A DNA stretch of 64,000 nt from Pseudomonas sp. 8O (GTDB lineage Bacteria; Pseudomonadota; Gammaproteobacteria; Pseudomonadales; Pseudomonadaceae), in contig NZ_LR733264.1 of NCBI RefSeq assembly GCF_902506495.1, positions 1,736,771 through 1,800,770 of the forward strand. Reading direction: 5' to 3'. How positions within the stretch are numbered: the first letter of the stretch is position 1; every line of letters begins with the position of its first letter. Both the position numbers and the translations under genes were made by a program. Of the stretch, positions 9,858 through 19,231 are shown piece after piece. The notes under the pieces were generated by a model. That model saw only the letters and a list, made by a program, of their open reading frames with translations, was not told where the DNA came from and did no database searches.

Positions 9858-11597
9858 ATGGACGTCCCGCAGTCCCCGCGTTCCGAGCTGGCCGAGGTGC
9901 TGTTTCGCCTGCGCCGTACCTTCTACGCACTGGCCGCCTTCAGCGGGGTGATCAACCTGCTGATGCTGACCCCGGCTGTTTATATGCTGCAGGTCTATGA
10001 TCGCGCACTGGTCAGCAGCAACATCACCACCCTGCTGATGCTCACCGTGCTGGTGATCGGTCTGTATGTACTGATGGCGCTGTTGGAGGTGGTGCGCTCG
10101 AGCGTGCTGATCCGCGTCGGCAACCGTCTCGACATGATGCTCAACAAGCGCATCTTCGGCGCCGCCTTCGAGCGCAACCTGCGCCGCGCCGGCGGCAACC
10201 CCGCACAGGCGCTGCAGGATCTCTCGCAGGTTCGCCAGTTTCTCACCGGTAACGGCCTGTTCGCCTTCTTCGACGCCCCCTGGACCCCGATCTTCCTGTT
10301 GGTGATCTACCTGGTACACCCACTGCTCGGCCTGATTACCCTGATTGGCTCGTTACTGCTGGTGAGCCTGGCCTGGCTGACCGAAGTCAGCACCCGCAAG
10401 CCGCTGGCCGAGGCCAATCAGGCCTCGCTGGTATCCGGCAGTTTCGCCAACAACAACCTGCGCAATGCCGAAGTGATCGAAGCCATGGGCATGCTGCCGG
10501 CGATTCGTCAGCGCTGGTTCGGCAACCACCTGAAAATTCTCGAGCTGCAAACCCTGGCCTCAGACCGCGCGGCCTACATCGCCGGGGCCAGTCGTTTCGT
10601 GCGCGTCACCCTGCAGTCGCTGATCCTGGGCGCCGGCGCCTTGCTGGCAATCCAGGGCACGATCACCCCAGGCATGATGATCGCCTGCTCGATCCTCTCC
10701 GGTCGTGCCCTGGCGCCAGTGGAGCAGGTGATCTCGGCCTGGAAGCAGCTGCTCTCCAGCCGCGCTGCCTGGGCCCGGTTGTCCGGGCTGCTGACCGACT
10801 TTCCTGCACACAAGCCCTCCATGCCGCTACCCAAGCCGCTGGGCATGCTCCACGTGGAGAACGCTTTCGCCAGCGCACCGGGCTCGCCCACGCCGATCCT
10901 GCGCGGTGTCAGCTTCAATCTGGCGCCCGGCGAGGCCCTGGGCATCATCGGGCCCTCGGCATCGGGCAAATCCACCCTGGCACGCCTGCTGGTCGGTGTC
11001 TGGCAAGCGCAAGGCGGCAAGGTGCGCCTGGACGGCGCCGATATCTATCGATGGAACAAGGCCGAACTGGGTCCCTGGCTCGGCTACCTGCCGCAGGACG
11101 TCGAACTGTTCGAGGGCAGCGTCGCCGAGAACATCGCGCGCTTCGGCGCAATCGACAGCGAGGCAGTGATCCTGGCCGCCAGGCAGGCCGGCGTGCACGA
11201 GATGATCCTGCACCTGCCGCAAGGCTACGACACCCACCTGAGCGCCGACGGTGGCTCGTTGTCTGGTGGGCAGAAGCAGCGCATCGGTCTGGCCCGCGCA
11301 CTCTATGGCGAGCCCTCGCTGATCGTCCTCGACGAGCCCAACGCCAGCCTCGACGACGTCGGCGAAGCGGCGCTGCTGCAAGCGCTGCTCGACCTCAAGC
11401 AACGCGGCAAGACCCTGGTGCTGATCTCCCACCGCCCCACCGTGCTGAGCATGGTGGACAAGGTTCTGGTACTGCGCGAAGGCGCTGTACAGATTTTCGG
11501 CAGCCGCGATGAGGTATTCGCCGCGTTGCGCCAGGCCAACGTGGTCCCCACCGGCAAAGGGGCGCCGACCCTGGCCTCGGTACGGGCCAAGGAGTGA
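9858..11597 (+). CDS. Type I secretion ABC exporter (PrtD/AprD-like)
   Basis: This is the inner-membrane ABC permease/ATPase of a type I secretion system, powering direct export of C-terminally signalled proteins. The 579 residues comprise a transmembrane domain (about 20-310) and one ABC domain. Walker A GPSASGKST is at about 365-373, the signature LSGGQKQR at 468-475, and Walker B LIVLDEPNASLD at about 489-500. There is no N-terminal C39 peptidase domain, so it belongs to the protease/lipase exporter class. I chose ATG 9858 because GGAGG lies 5 nt upstream; an in-frame GTG at 9843 would add five residues. The adaptor gene follows after 6 bp. The nearby substrate candidate is the divergent RTX peroxidase; no protease or lipase substrate gene adjoins. 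Confidence 0.93.
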   Translation: MDVPQSPRSELAEVLFRLRRTFYALAAFSGVINLLMLTPAVYMLQVYDRALVSSNITTLLMLTVLVIGLYVLMALLEVVRSSVLIRVGNRLDMMLNKRIFGAAFERNLRRAGGNPAQALQDLSQVRQFLTGNGLFAFFDAPWTPIFLLVIYLVHPLLGLITLIGSLLLVSLAWLTEVSTRKPLAEANQASLVSGSFANNNLRNAEVIEAMGMLPAIRQRWFGNHLKILELQTLASDRAAYIAGASRFVRVTLQSLILGAGALLAIQGTITPGMMIACSILSGRALAPVEQVISAWKQLLSSRAAWARLSGLLTDFPAHKPSMPLPKPLGMLHVENAFASAPGSPTPILRGVSFNLAPGEALGIIGPSASGKSTLARLLVGVWQAQGGKVRLDGADIYRWNKAELGPWLGYLPQDVELFEGSVAENIARFGAIDSEAVILAARQAGVHEMILHLPQGYDTHLSADGGSLSGGQKQRIGLARALYGEPSLIVLDEPNASLDDVGEAALLQALLDLKQRGKTLVLISHRPTVLSMVDKVLVLREGAVQIFGSRDEVFAALRQANVVPTGKGAPTLASVRAKE

Positions 11598-11603
11598 CAT
11601 GTC

Positions 11604-12950
11604 ATGTCCGATCTGCAGTTCGAAAGCAAGGGGCTGATACTGACGGATAGCCCCTGCACAGTTGACATGGACGACGGCAAACCCAGTCGCTGGGGCTTGT
11701 CGCTGGTGCTCGCCGGCTTCGGCGGATTCATTCTCTGGGCCATTCTCGCGCCACTGGATGCCGGAGTGGTGGCCAATGCCACGGTCAACGTCACCGACAA
11801 CCGCAAGACCATCCAGCACCTGACCGGCGGCTCGGTCGGCGCCATCCTGGTGCGCGAGGGTGATCTGGTGCAACGCAACCAGCCGCTGATCGAACTGGAC
11901 GCCACCCGCGCCATCGCCGAGCAGGGCATGGTCCGCGCGCAGTACATAGTGGTCAGCACAGTAAAAAGTCGCCTGCAGGCCGAGCGCGACGGCGCAGCAC
12001 AGGTCGAGTTCGACCCTGAGTTGCTCAGCCGGTTCGCCGACGACCCACGCCTGCATGCCTCCGTCGCCCTGCAGCAGCGCCTGTTCACTACCCGCCGTAC
12101 GGCATTGACCGGCGAAGCCGAGATTCTCCGCGAGAACATCCTCGGCGCCGAGGAACAGCTCAAGGGCCTGCGCCAGGTCCAGTACTCGCGCAGCGCGCAG
12201 ATCAGGCTGCTCAACCAGGAGCTCGACGGCGTGCGCAGCCTCGCGGCGGAAGGCTATGTGACGCGCAACCGCATGCTCGAACTGGAACGCAACGCCGCCG
12301 AACTGAGCGCCTCGCTGGCGCAGAACATCGCCGACACAGGGCGTACGCGCAACCAGATCTCCGAACTCAAACTGCGCATCCTCCAGCTTGAACAGAATTA
12401 CCAGCAGGAAGTGCAATCGCAGCTCAGCGATATGCAGAAAGAGGCCGCCGCCCTCGCCGACCGCCTGCGAGCGCTGGACTATGAAGTCACCAACACGGTG
12501 ATCCGCTCGCCCATCGACGGCGTGGTGCTGGGGTTGTCCGCCTCCACCATAGGCGGGGTGATCCAGGCCGGCTCGCGGATCATGGACGTGGTGCCGGCCA
12601 ATGAGCCGCTGCAGGTGGATGCCATGGTGCCGGTGCAGGCCATCGACAAGATGCAACCTGGACTGCCGGTAGACATCGCCTTCCCCGCATTCAACCACGC
12701 GCAGACGCCGAACATTCCTGGTCGCGTGCTGACGATTTCCGCCGATCGCCTTATCGACGAGACCAACAAGCAGCCCTACTACCTGGCCGAGATCGAGGTC
12801 ACCGCAGAAGGCATGGACAAGCTGGGCAGCAATCGCATTCGCCCTGGCATGCCAGCCACCGTGACGATCAAGACCGGTGAACGCAACCTGATGAGCTACC
12901 TGATGAAGCCAATGCTTGACCGTATCGACGGGGCCTTCAAGGAGCAATGA
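11604..12950 (+). CDS. Type I secretion periplasmic adaptor, HlyD family
   Basis: This is the membrane fusion protein that links the ABC exporter to the outer-membrane channel. Its 448 residues include one N-terminal membrane segment (about 30-51, WGLSLVLAGFGGFILWAILA), a lipoyl-like half near 60-110, a long predicted coiled coil (about 130-290), and the second lipoyl half with the IRSPIDGVVLG motif. A C-terminal barrel with the RPGMPATVTIKTG motif follows. It starts 6 bp after the exporter gene and its stop is separated by one base from the TolC-type gene, so the three are one operon. Length and layout match PrtE/AprE. Confidence 0.93.
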   Translation: MSDLQFESKGLILTDSPCTVDMDDGKPSRWGLSLVLAGFGGFILWAILAPLDAGVVANATVNVTDNRKTIQHLTGGSVGAILVREGDLVQRNQPLIELDATRAIAEQGMVRAQYIVVSTVKSRLQAERDGAAQVEFDPELLSRFADDPRLHASVALQQRLFTTRRTALTGEAEILRENILGAEEQLKGLRQVQYSRSAQIRLLNQELDGVRSLAAEGYVTRNRMLELERNAAELSASLAQNIADTGRTRNQISELKLRILQLEQNYQQEVQSQLSDMQKEAAALADRLRALDYEVTNTVIRSPIDGVVLGLSASTIGGVIQAGSRIMDVVPANEPLQVDAMVPVQAIDKMQPGLPVDIAFPAFNHAQTPNIPGRVLTISADRLIDETNKQPYYLAEIEVTAEGMDKLGSNRIRPGMPATVTIKTGERNLMSYLMKPMLDRIDGAFKEQ

Positions 12951-12951
12951 C

Positions 12952-14295
12952 ATGCTCGTACGCCAGATCCTGTCAGGCCTCTGCTGCCTGGTAATCCTGC
13001 CCGCCCACTCGATGGACCTGTTACAGGCCTGGGAATTGCTGCAGCTGCAGGGCCCGACCTATCGTGCGGCCGTCCACGAACGTGCCGCTGGTCTTGAAAA
13101 CCCCGCCATCGGCAGAGCCGGGCTGCTGCCGCAGGTCACGGCCAGGGCCAGCAAAAGCCAGGTCGACGGCACCCAGGAGCAACAGAATGTACTCGGCCAG
13201 CGCATCGAGAACGATCTGGACTACGACTCGGAAAACCTCAGCGTGCAATTGCGTCAGCCGCTGTACAACCGCCAGAAAATGGTCGAGTACCGCCAGGGCA
13301 AGCAACGCGCCAGCTATAGCGAAGCGGTGTTCGATGCCAAGACGCAGAGCGTTGCCGTACGTCTGGCCAGTCGCTACTTCGATGTGTTGCTGACACGCGA
13401 GACCATCGACCTTTCGCGCGCCAAGCTCAAGGCTTTCGAGCAGCAGGTAGCGGCTGCCAAGCGCCGCTTCGACCTGGGCGACGGCACCATCACCGACGTC
13501 GACCAGGCCACCGCCCGACGTGACCTGGCGCAGGCCGGTGTGATCGAAGCCGAAGACAATCTGGTGGTCGCCCTGCGCCTGCTGCAGGAGTTGCTCGGCA
13601 ACAACCTGGATCAGCTCTCCACCCTGCACGCGGACTTTCCAACCCCGCCGCTGCAACCGGACAACCTGCAGGACTGGCTACAAAAGGCGCAATTGAACAA
13701 TCCCTCGCTGCGCGCGCGACAACTCAATCACGGCCTCGCCGAAGAGGAGGTCAAACGCGCCAGCAGCGCCCACTGGCCCACGCTTGATCTGGTACTGGGC
13801 TATACCGACAGCGAGAGCGATTCGCTCTCCACCATCAACCAGACCAACCGCTACAGCTCCATCGGCCTGGAATTCACCATGCCGCTTTACTCCGGCGGCG
13901 GGGTCAGTGCACGGGTGCGCCAGGCCACCGCGAGCCGTGAACAGGCCGGGGAAGAAGTCAATGCCAGCCGCGAGGAGGTGTTCTCCGCCACAACCCGTGA
14001 GTTCCGTGGCGTGCAGAGCGGCCAGGCGCGCATTCGCGCCCTGCAGCAGGCCGTCATTTCCAGCGAGCGGGCGCAGGATTCGGCGCGCAAGGGGTTTCTC
14101 GCAGGCTCCAGTACCAATGTCGACATACTCAATGCCGAAGAACAGGTGTTCATCGCCCGTCGTGATCTGCTCGAAGCCAAACTTCGCTATCTGCTCGCAC
14201 GCCTGCAACTGGCCGCAGCGGTCGGTCTGCTCGGCGAGGACGATATCCTCCAGGTCAATGCCTACCTGGGTCCGGAGTTGGCACTCGGTTACTGA
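12952..14295 (+). CDS. Type I secretion outer-membrane channel, TolC family
   Basis: This is the outer-membrane efflux/export channel component (PrtF/AprF-like), 447 residues. A signal peptide is visible (MLVRQILSGLCCLVILPAHS), followed by two repeats of the outer membrane efflux protein fold rich in coiled-coil heptads, ending FIARRDLLEAKLRYLLARLQ. I chose ATG 12952 because AAGGAG lies 7 nt upstream and the signal peptide begins there. An upstream in-frame start at 12916 would overlap the adaptor gene. It is the last gene of the operon; a convergent gene ends 37 bp downstream. Confidence 0.92.
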   Translation: MLVRQILSGLCCLVILPAHSMDLLQAWELLQLQGPTYRAAVHERAAGLENPAIGRAGLLPQVTARASKSQVDGTQEQQNVLGQRIENDLDYDSENLSVQLRQPLYNRQKMVEYRQGKQRASYSEAVFDAKTQSVAVRLASRYFDVLLTRETIDLSRAKLKAFEQQVAAAKRRFDLGDGTITDVDQATARRDLAQAGVIEAEDNLVVALRLLQELLGNNLDQLSTLHADFPTPPLQPDNLQDWLQKAQLNNPSLRARQLNHGLAEEEVKRASSAHWPTLDLVLGYTDSESDSLSTINQTNRYSSIGLEFTMPLYSGGGVSARVRQATASREQAGEEVNASREEVFSATTREFRGVQSGQARIRALQQAVISSERAQDSARKGFLAGSSTNVDILNAEEQVFIARRDLLEAKLRYLLARLQLAAAVGLLGEDDILQVNAYLGPELALGY

Positions 14296-14332
14296 GCGCC
14301 GTACTCACCAATCACCTGTTTTGCCCGGGTAT

Positions 14333-14857
14333 TCAGCGCCAGTGGCGCTGCTGCGCACGCCTGGTCTGCCCTGCGCCGAACATCCAGCCGCACAGCACCA
14401 CCAGCACCTCCGCCAGCCAGGCCAGCAGCAGCGCGCTGATCACGCCCCAGAGAATCGCATCCGGGGTGAACAGCACCTGATAACGGTATGCCTGCAGAGT
14501 TTCCTCGAACAGCTGATGATCCGCGCCGGTCGCCAGGTGCCAGGCCTGGGCGTACCAGGCCCCCTGCATAGTCTGCCATTCGCGTTCGAGCAAGGCTGAG
14601 CGCTGCACCAGGTGCGCCACGCTATTGGCATCGCTGCGCATCACCGGGTCGTCGCTGACGCGATAGTGTGCGACCAGCGCATCCATATCGCCCTTGAAGA
14701 AATTGCGCGCAGTTTCCTGGAAGCCTTTGAGACTCTGCTGCGACTCCAGGCGATGAGCCTCGACCCGCTTGGCATAGTCATCGACGAAGCCCGGTACCTG
14801 CACGCCGAGCAACAAGCCAAAAGCGAACAGCGTCAGACGCAGGTAACTTCTAAGCAT
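14333..14857 (-). CDS. DUF2937 family membrane protein
   Basis: 174 residues. An N-terminal hydrophobic segment (LRLTLFAFGLLLGVQVPGF) and a C-terminal one (ILWGVISALLLAWLAEVLVV) flank an alpha-helical periplasmic-type middle. This layout and the VPGFVDDYAKRVEAH motif fit DUF2937, a proteobacterial family of unknown function. ATG 14857 fits the family N-terminus; a longer frame up to 14914 would run into the next gene. The next gene upstream on the same strand ends 4 bp away, so the two are probably co-transcribed. Confidence 0.8.
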   Translation of the reverse strand: MLRSYLRLTLFAFGLLLGVQVPGFVDDYAKRVEAHRLESQQSLKGFQETARNFFKGDMDALVAHYRVSDDPVMRSDANSVAHLVQRSALLEREWQTMQGAWYAQAWHLATGADHQLFEETLQAYRYQVLFTPDAILWGVISALLLAWLAEVLVVLCGWMFGAGQTRRAQQRHWR

Positions 14858-14861
14858 GGGA

Positions 14862-15635
14862 TCAGGCCTTGCCGTCAGTGATGCATTCGCCGCGGCGCCA
14901 CAGGCGCCATTCACCCGGTTGGTACAGCGACCATTGTTCGTTGTCGGTCAAAGGTTCGGTGGCGATCACCGTCACCACGTCGTTGGGCGTGGTTTGCGAC
15001 TGGAAATCCACCTTCAGGTCGGCGTCCTTGAGTTGCGCGGGGCCGAACGGCGCGCGGCGGGTGATATGCGCGAGCTTGGTCGAACAGAAGCTGAACAACC
15101 AGTCACCATCGCTGAGCAGGCAGTTGAACACGCCGAGCTTGCGGTAGCTGGCACAGGCCGCCACCAGCACCGGCAGGAGCATTTCCACCGATACCGGCTC
15201 GGGAAAGGCGCGACGCACGCGGTTGAGCAGATCGCAGAACGCCGCCTCGCTGTCGGTTTCGCCGACGGGTCGGTAGAAGGTGGTGGAGCCTTCCAGGCCA
15301 GCCAGTTGGCCGTTGTGCGCGAAACACCAGTTACGCCCCCACAACTCGCGGCTGAAGGGGTGAGTGTTGGCCAGGCTGACCTTGCCGACATTGGCCTGGC
15401 GGATATGGCCGATCACCACCTCGCTCTTGATCGGGTAGCGCTGCACCAGCTGCGCCACCTCGGACTCGCTGCTCGCCCGCGGGTCCTGAAACAGACGTAG
15501 GCCCCGTCCCTCGTAGAAGCCGATGCCCCAACCATCGCGGTGCGGCCCGGTGCGGCCGCCACGCTGCATCAGCCCGGTAAAGCTGAACACGATATCGGTG
15601 GGTACATTGGCGCTCATGCCGAGCAATTCGCACAT
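14862..15635 (-). CDS. Class II glutamine amidotransferase, YafJ-like
   Basis: 257 residues beginning MCELLGMSANVPTDI. Cys2 becomes the N-terminal nucleophile once Met is removed, as in Ntn-type glutaminase domains. GWGIGFYEG, FAHNGQLAG and the TDSEAAFC motif are the usual glutamine-binding landmarks. No synthase or acceptor domain follows, as in E. coli YafJ, so the physiological acceptor of the ammonia is unknown. It lies between the HIT gene (4-bp gap upstream) and the DUF2937 gene, all on the minus strand. Confidence 0.88.
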   Translation of the reverse strand: MCELLGMSANVPTDIVFSFTGLMQRGGRTGPHRDGWGIGFYEGRGLRLFQDPRASSESEVAQLVQRYPIKSEVVIGHIRQANVGKVSLANTHPFSRELWGRNWCFAHNGQLAGLEGSTTFYRPVGETDSEAAFCDLLNRVRRAFPEPVSVEMLLPVLVAACASYRKLGVFNCLLSDGDWLFSFCSTKLAHITRRAPFGPAQLKDADLKVDFQSQTTPNDVVTVIATEPLTDNEQWSLYQPGEWRLWRRGECITDGKA

Positions 15636-15639
15636 CGAA

Positions 15640-16086
15640 TCAATTCTCCTTGCCGAGGATCAGACGCAAACGATCGGCTTCGTCCTGCAGACGCGCATCG
15701 AGGCCCTTGCGGCCCATTGGCAGAAAACGCACCAGCAGTCGCCAGAGCAATGCCGGCAGGTCACCCGGCCGACGCGGAATCAGGTGTAAATGAAGATGGG
15801 GAACGTGCTGATTGGAATCAGGACCATCATTGATCAGCAGGTTGATGCCGTTCTTGCCGTAACCCGCCTCGCGCAGTGCAGCGGCCACGCGCGCGGACAA
15901 GGCCAGCAGACGCTCACGAACCGCTGGCGGCAGATCACGTAGAAACGGCGCATGCAGACGACTGACGATCAGCACATGGGCCGGACGCATCGGGAAGATG
16001 TCCAGCAGCACGATGAAATCTTCGTCTTCATACAGACGATGAGCGGGTAGCCGTCGCTCGGCAATGCCACAGAACACGCAATCCAT
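15640..16086 (-). CDS. HIT family nucleotide-binding protein
   Basis: 148 residues. The histidine triad HVPHLHLHLIPR lies near residues 94-105 and the N-terminus has CVFCGIAE, a typical HIT zinc/Cys start. The family hydrolyses or transfers nucleoside monophosphates from dinucleotide or phosphoramidate substrates; the substrate here is not evident. I chose ATG 16086 from the family start MDCVFCG; an upstream in-frame ATG would add 18 atypical residues. It probably forms a short operon with the amidotransferase gene. Confidence 0.9.
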   Translation of the reverse strand: MDCVFCGIAERRLPAHRLYEDEDFIVLLDIFPMRPAHVLIVSRLHAPFLRDLPPAVRERLLALSARVAAALREAGYGKNGINLLINDGPDSNQHVPHLHLHLIPRRPGDLPALLWRLLVRFLPMGRKGLDARLQDEADRLRLILGKEN

Positions 16087-16149
16087 CGGGCCTCCCTTGC
16101 ACAAGGCCATCATGCTGAACGCCTGGGCCGGCAGGCGCAAGGGGTCAGA

Positions 16150-16623
16150 TCAAATACGCGGTTCCGCACGGCCAGAGCGATCGCGCTCGTAGTCGCGAAT
16201 AGGCAGGTCGTCGTCCTCTTCCATGCGTTCGCGCAGGGTGCGCGGGTCTTCGTCAGGCTCGGATACCTGTTCGCTCTTGCGCCCTTTCCACCAACGTTCG
16301 ATGGGCCAGCGAACAGCGACGAACACCAGATACACGGCAAGCGCGATCAAGCTGTAGAGGGCCAGATCGGCGACCGCGCGCCAGGCGTTGTTGCCGACCT
16401 TGAGCAATACATCCATGGCGGTGACCGCGAGAGCGGGCGCGAACAGCTCGCGTACCGGGTCGACGATGGTCGGGCTGAACAGCAGCACGGCAATCAGCAC
16501 GGCCAGCGGCTCGCGCAGGTAGCGCCACATCCAGCTGGTCAGGCGCATCCACACCAACAGGCAACCCAGGGCGGCAATCCCGTAGGCCGCCCAGGCCAGG
16601 AGGTAGTCGTTTTCAGTCATCAT
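16150..16623 (-). CDS. Small inner-membrane protein with acidic C-terminal tail
   Basis: 157 residues with three or four hydrophobic segments in the first 115 residues (YLLAWAAYGIAALGCLLVWM, LAVLIAVLLFSP, ALYSLIALAVYLVFVAV). A charged cytoplasmic-type tail follows, ending DDDLPIRDYERDRSGR. I do not recognise a defined family; similar proteins occur in other pseudomonads. Two consecutive ATG codons (16623, 16620) are possible starts and no strong ribosome site distinguishes them. It is divergent from the oligopeptidase gene with a 105-bp gap. Confidence 0.75.
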   Translation of the reverse strand: MMTENDYLLAWAAYGIAALGCLLVWMRLTSWMWRYLREPLAVLIAVLLFSPTIVDPVRELFAPALAVTAMDVLLKVGNNAWRAVADLALYSLIALAVYLVFVAVRWPIERWWKGRKSEQVSEPDEDPRTLRERMEEDDDLPIRDYERDRSGRAEPRI

Positions 16624-16728
16624 AAGCAGGCGCCGGCGTGGCAGGTCTGGCAAAGGGGCGCTTATGATAGCGGCTTTTGCCCAGCGCGGCGCCCCTGCCG
16701 TCGCCCTCTCGTTCTCTGGAGCTACGCC

Positions 16729-18771
16729 ATGTCCTCTGCCCCCATCGCCCGCCAGGAATCCGGCAACGACCCTTATCACTGGCTGGAAAACCGCGACAGC
16801 GACGAGGTGCTGGCGCATCTGCAGGCAGAAAACGCTTACCTGGATACCGTGCTGGAGCCGCAACAGGCCCTGCGCGAGCAGCTGTTCGAGGAGATCAAGG
16901 GGCGCATTCGCGAGACTGATCTGTCGCTGCCGACCCCCTGGGGCGACTACCTCTACTACCAGCGCACCACCGCCGGGGATGAATATCCGCGACACTATCG
17001 TTGCCGTCGCCCTGCCGATGGCTCGCTGGAGGTCGACGCAGCCAGCGAAGCGTTGCTGCTCGACCCCAACGCGCTGGCCGGCGACGGTTTTCTTTCCGTC
17101 GGCGCGTTCAGCATCAGCCCTGACCAGCAGCGTCTGGCCTACAGCCTCGACAGCAGCGGCGACGAAATCTACCGCCTGTTCGTCAAGGAACTGGACAGCG
17201 GCCAGATCAGCGAACTGCCCTTCGACGACTGCGACGGCAGCATGACCTGGGCGGGCGACAGCCAGACGCTGTTCTTCACCGAACTGGACGACACCCACCG
17301 CCCCTACAGGCTCTACCGTCACCGCCTTGGCGACGCTGCAGCCCAAGTCGTATTCGAAGAAGCAGATGGCCGCTTCTTCCTGCATTGCTACCGTTCAAGC
17401 TCCGAGCGCCAGTTGATCCTGCAACTGGGCAGCAAGACCACCAGCGAAGTCTGGGTGCTCGACGCGCAGCAGCCGCAGGGCGACTTCAACTGCCTGGCAC
17501 CGCGTGAGGAAGGCCACGAGTACGATGTCGATCACGGCATGCTGGACGGCCAGTGGTGCTGGCTGATCCGCAGCAACCAGAGCGGCATCAACTTCGCGCT
17601 CTACCGCGCCACCGAGGCGCAACCGCAACGCGCGTACTGGCAACAGATTCGCGCTCACGACCCGCAGGTGATGCTCGAGGGCGCCACGCTGAACCAGCGC
17701 GCGCTCACCCTTGCCCTGCGCGAAGGCGGCTTGCCGATCCTCGAAGTGCAGCCGCAGGGCGCTGACGCCTATCGCGTGCAACTGCCGGATGCGGCCTACA
17801 GCCTTTACGTACAGGACAGCCTGGAGTTTCACAGCCCGGTGATCCGCCTGCGCTACGAGGCGCTGAACCGCCCCGCGCAAGTGCGCCAACTGGAACTGGC
17901 CACGGGCGCTCAGCAGGTCCTCAAGCAGACACCGGTGGAAGGTCCGTTCGATGCCGACGCTTACGAAAGCCGCCGCCTCTGGGCCACTGCGACTGACGGC
18001 ACGCAGATACCGATCAGCCTGGTGGCGCGCCGCGAGGTGTTCGCCGCAGGCAAACCGGCGCCCCTCTATCTCTATGGGTACGGCGCCTACGGTGCGAGCC
18101 TCGACCCCTGGTTCTCCCACGCCCGCCTGAGCCTGCTGGATCGCGGTTTCGTCTTCGCCATCGCACACATACGCGGCGGCGGCGAGATGGGTGAAGCCTG
18201 GTACCGCGCCGGCAAGCTCGAGCACAAACAGAACAGCTTCGACGACTTCATCGCCAGCGCCGAGCGCCTGATCGCCGAAGGTCTGACCACCACCGCGCAA
18301 CTGGCGATCAGCGGCGGCAGCGCCGGCGGCCTGCTGATCGGCGCCGTGCTCAACCAGCGTCCCGAGCTGTTCGCTGCTGCCATTGCCGAAGTACCTTTCG
18401 TCGATGTGCTCAACACCATGCTCAACCCGGACCTGCCGCTGACCATCACCGAATACGACGAATGGGGCGACCCGAACCAGCCCGAGGTATTCGAGCGCAT
18501 CAAGGCGTACGCGCCCTACGAGAACGTACGCGCCCAGGCTTACCCGCCCATCCTCGCCGTCGCAGGCTACAACGACAGCCGCGTGCAGTACTGGGAAGCG
18601 GCCAAGTGGGTGGCCAGACTGCGCCGCGACAAGACCGACGCCAACCTGCTGCTGCTCAAGACCGACCTCGGCGCGGGCCATGGCGGCATGAGTGGACGTT
18701 ATCAGGGCATCAAGGATGTGGCACTGGAGTACGCCTTCCTGTTCCGTGTGCTCGGGATAGCACACCCGTAG
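16729..18771 (+). CDS. ptrB: Oligopeptidase B (S9 family serine peptidase)
   Basis: 680 residues: an N-terminal seven-bladed propeller (about 70-400) and a C-terminal alpha/beta hydrolase domain. The catalytic triad can be assigned as Ser531 in GGSAGG, Asp616 in GYNDSRV and His651 in GAGHGG. YGAYG and HIRGGGEMG upstream of the serine are S9A landmarks. It cleaves short peptides after basic residues in the cytoplasm; no signal peptide is present. It is monocistronic and is followed by a REP-type palindrome. Substrate preference is inferred from the family. Confidence 0.92.
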   Translation: MSSAPIARQESGNDPYHWLENRDSDEVLAHLQAENAYLDTVLEPQQALREQLFEEIKGRIRETDLSLPTPWGDYLYYQRTTAGDEYPRHYRCRRPADGSLEVDAASEALLLDPNALAGDGFLSVGAFSISPDQQRLAYSLDSSGDEIYRLFVKELDSGQISELPFDDCDGSMTWAGDSQTLFFTELDDTHRPYRLYRHRLGDAAAQVVFEEADGRFFLHCYRSSSERQLILQLGSKTTSEVWVLDAQQPQGDFNCLAPREEGHEYDVDHGMLDGQWCWLIRSNQSGINFALYRATEAQPQRAYWQQIRAHDPQVMLEGATLNQRALTLALREGGLPILEVQPQGADAYRVQLPDAAYSLYVQDSLEFHSPVIRLRYEALNRPAQVRQLELATGAQQVLKQTPVEGPFDADAYESRRLWATATDGTQIPISLVARREVFAAGKPAPLYLYGYGAYGASLDPWFSHARLSLLDRGFVFAIAHIRGGGEMGEAWYRAGKLEHKQNSFDDFIASAERLIAEGLTTTAQLAISGGSAGGLLIGAVLNQRPELFAAAIAEVPFVDVLNTMLNPDLPLTITEYDEWGDPNQPEVFERIKAYAPYENVRAQAYPPILAVAGYNDSRVQYWEAAKWVARLRRDKTDANLLLLKTDLGAGHGGMSGRYQGIKDVALEYAFLFRVLGIAHP

Positions 18772-18815
18772 AAGCAGTTGGGCGGCATTCCGCTTCGGCC
18801 GCGATTTCCCCAGGC

Positions 18816-18840
18816 ATCGCGGCTGAAGCCGCTCCTACAG
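18816..18840. repeat. REP-type palindrome
   Basis: ATCGCGGCTGAAGCCGCTCC followed by TACAG has the typical Pseudomonas REP form: a GCGGCT/AGCCGC stem with a two-base loop and a GTAGGAG-type foot on the complementary strand. It lies just after ptrB and before the convergent small gene. Confidence 0.75.
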
Positions 18841-18841
18841 A

Positions 18842-19159
18842 TCAGTCCTGCTTGCGCTGCCCGTCCAATTCCTGGCTGTTGCGGCGTATCTGCTCATCCA
18901 GTTGCGGAATCGGCTGATCGCTGTTGGGTCGCGGTATCGCCCCAGGCAGGGGCTGCCCTTGTGGCGGTGGTAAAAGGGGCGCCGTTCCCTGGCGCTTGAT
19001 CGGTACTGCCGTCGAGGGCTGGCCATAAGGTTGCGGCGTTGCCGTACCCGGTGAGCCGGCCTCCGGCGCCGATGGCATGCGCATGGGCTGCTGCGCCCAG
19101 GTCAGCGTGGCGAGGCCGGACGCCAGGATCATCGTGACAAGAATGGGGATACGCATCAT
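18842..19159 (-). CDS. Small secreted proline-rich hypothetical protein
   Basis: 105 residues with a clear signal peptide (RIPILVTMILASGLATLTWA) and then a Pro/Gln/Gly-rich low-complexity region (PLLPPPQGQPLPGAIPRP). The tail is charged and ends DGQRKQD. AGGAG lies a few bases upstream of two adjacent ATG codons; either may be used. I recognise no domain. It is probably periplasmic. Confidence 0.7.
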   Translation of the reverse strand: MMRIPILVTMILASGLATLTWAQQPMRMPSAPEAGSPGTATPQPYGQPSTAVPIKRQGTAPLLPPPQGQPLPGAIPRPNSDQPIPQLDEQIRRNSQELDGQRKQD

Positions 19160-19231
19160 GGCTCTCCTGCTCGACTGGCTTTCGTTCTATTCTGGCAACA
19201 CCTGCCCACGAACGTTCCAGTGAATTGCCTC

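Noticed and set aside
11594..11608. GACATGTCATGTC motif between the exporter and adaptor genes as an operator
   Set aside because: It coincides with the stop and start codons of two tightly linked genes and is too short and imperfect to support an operator within an operon.
10827..12953. 708-codon minus-strand open frame opposite the type I secretion genes
   Set aside because: It covers two well-defined plus-strand genes (ABC exporter and HlyD adaptor) and has low-complexity composition with no recognisable domain.
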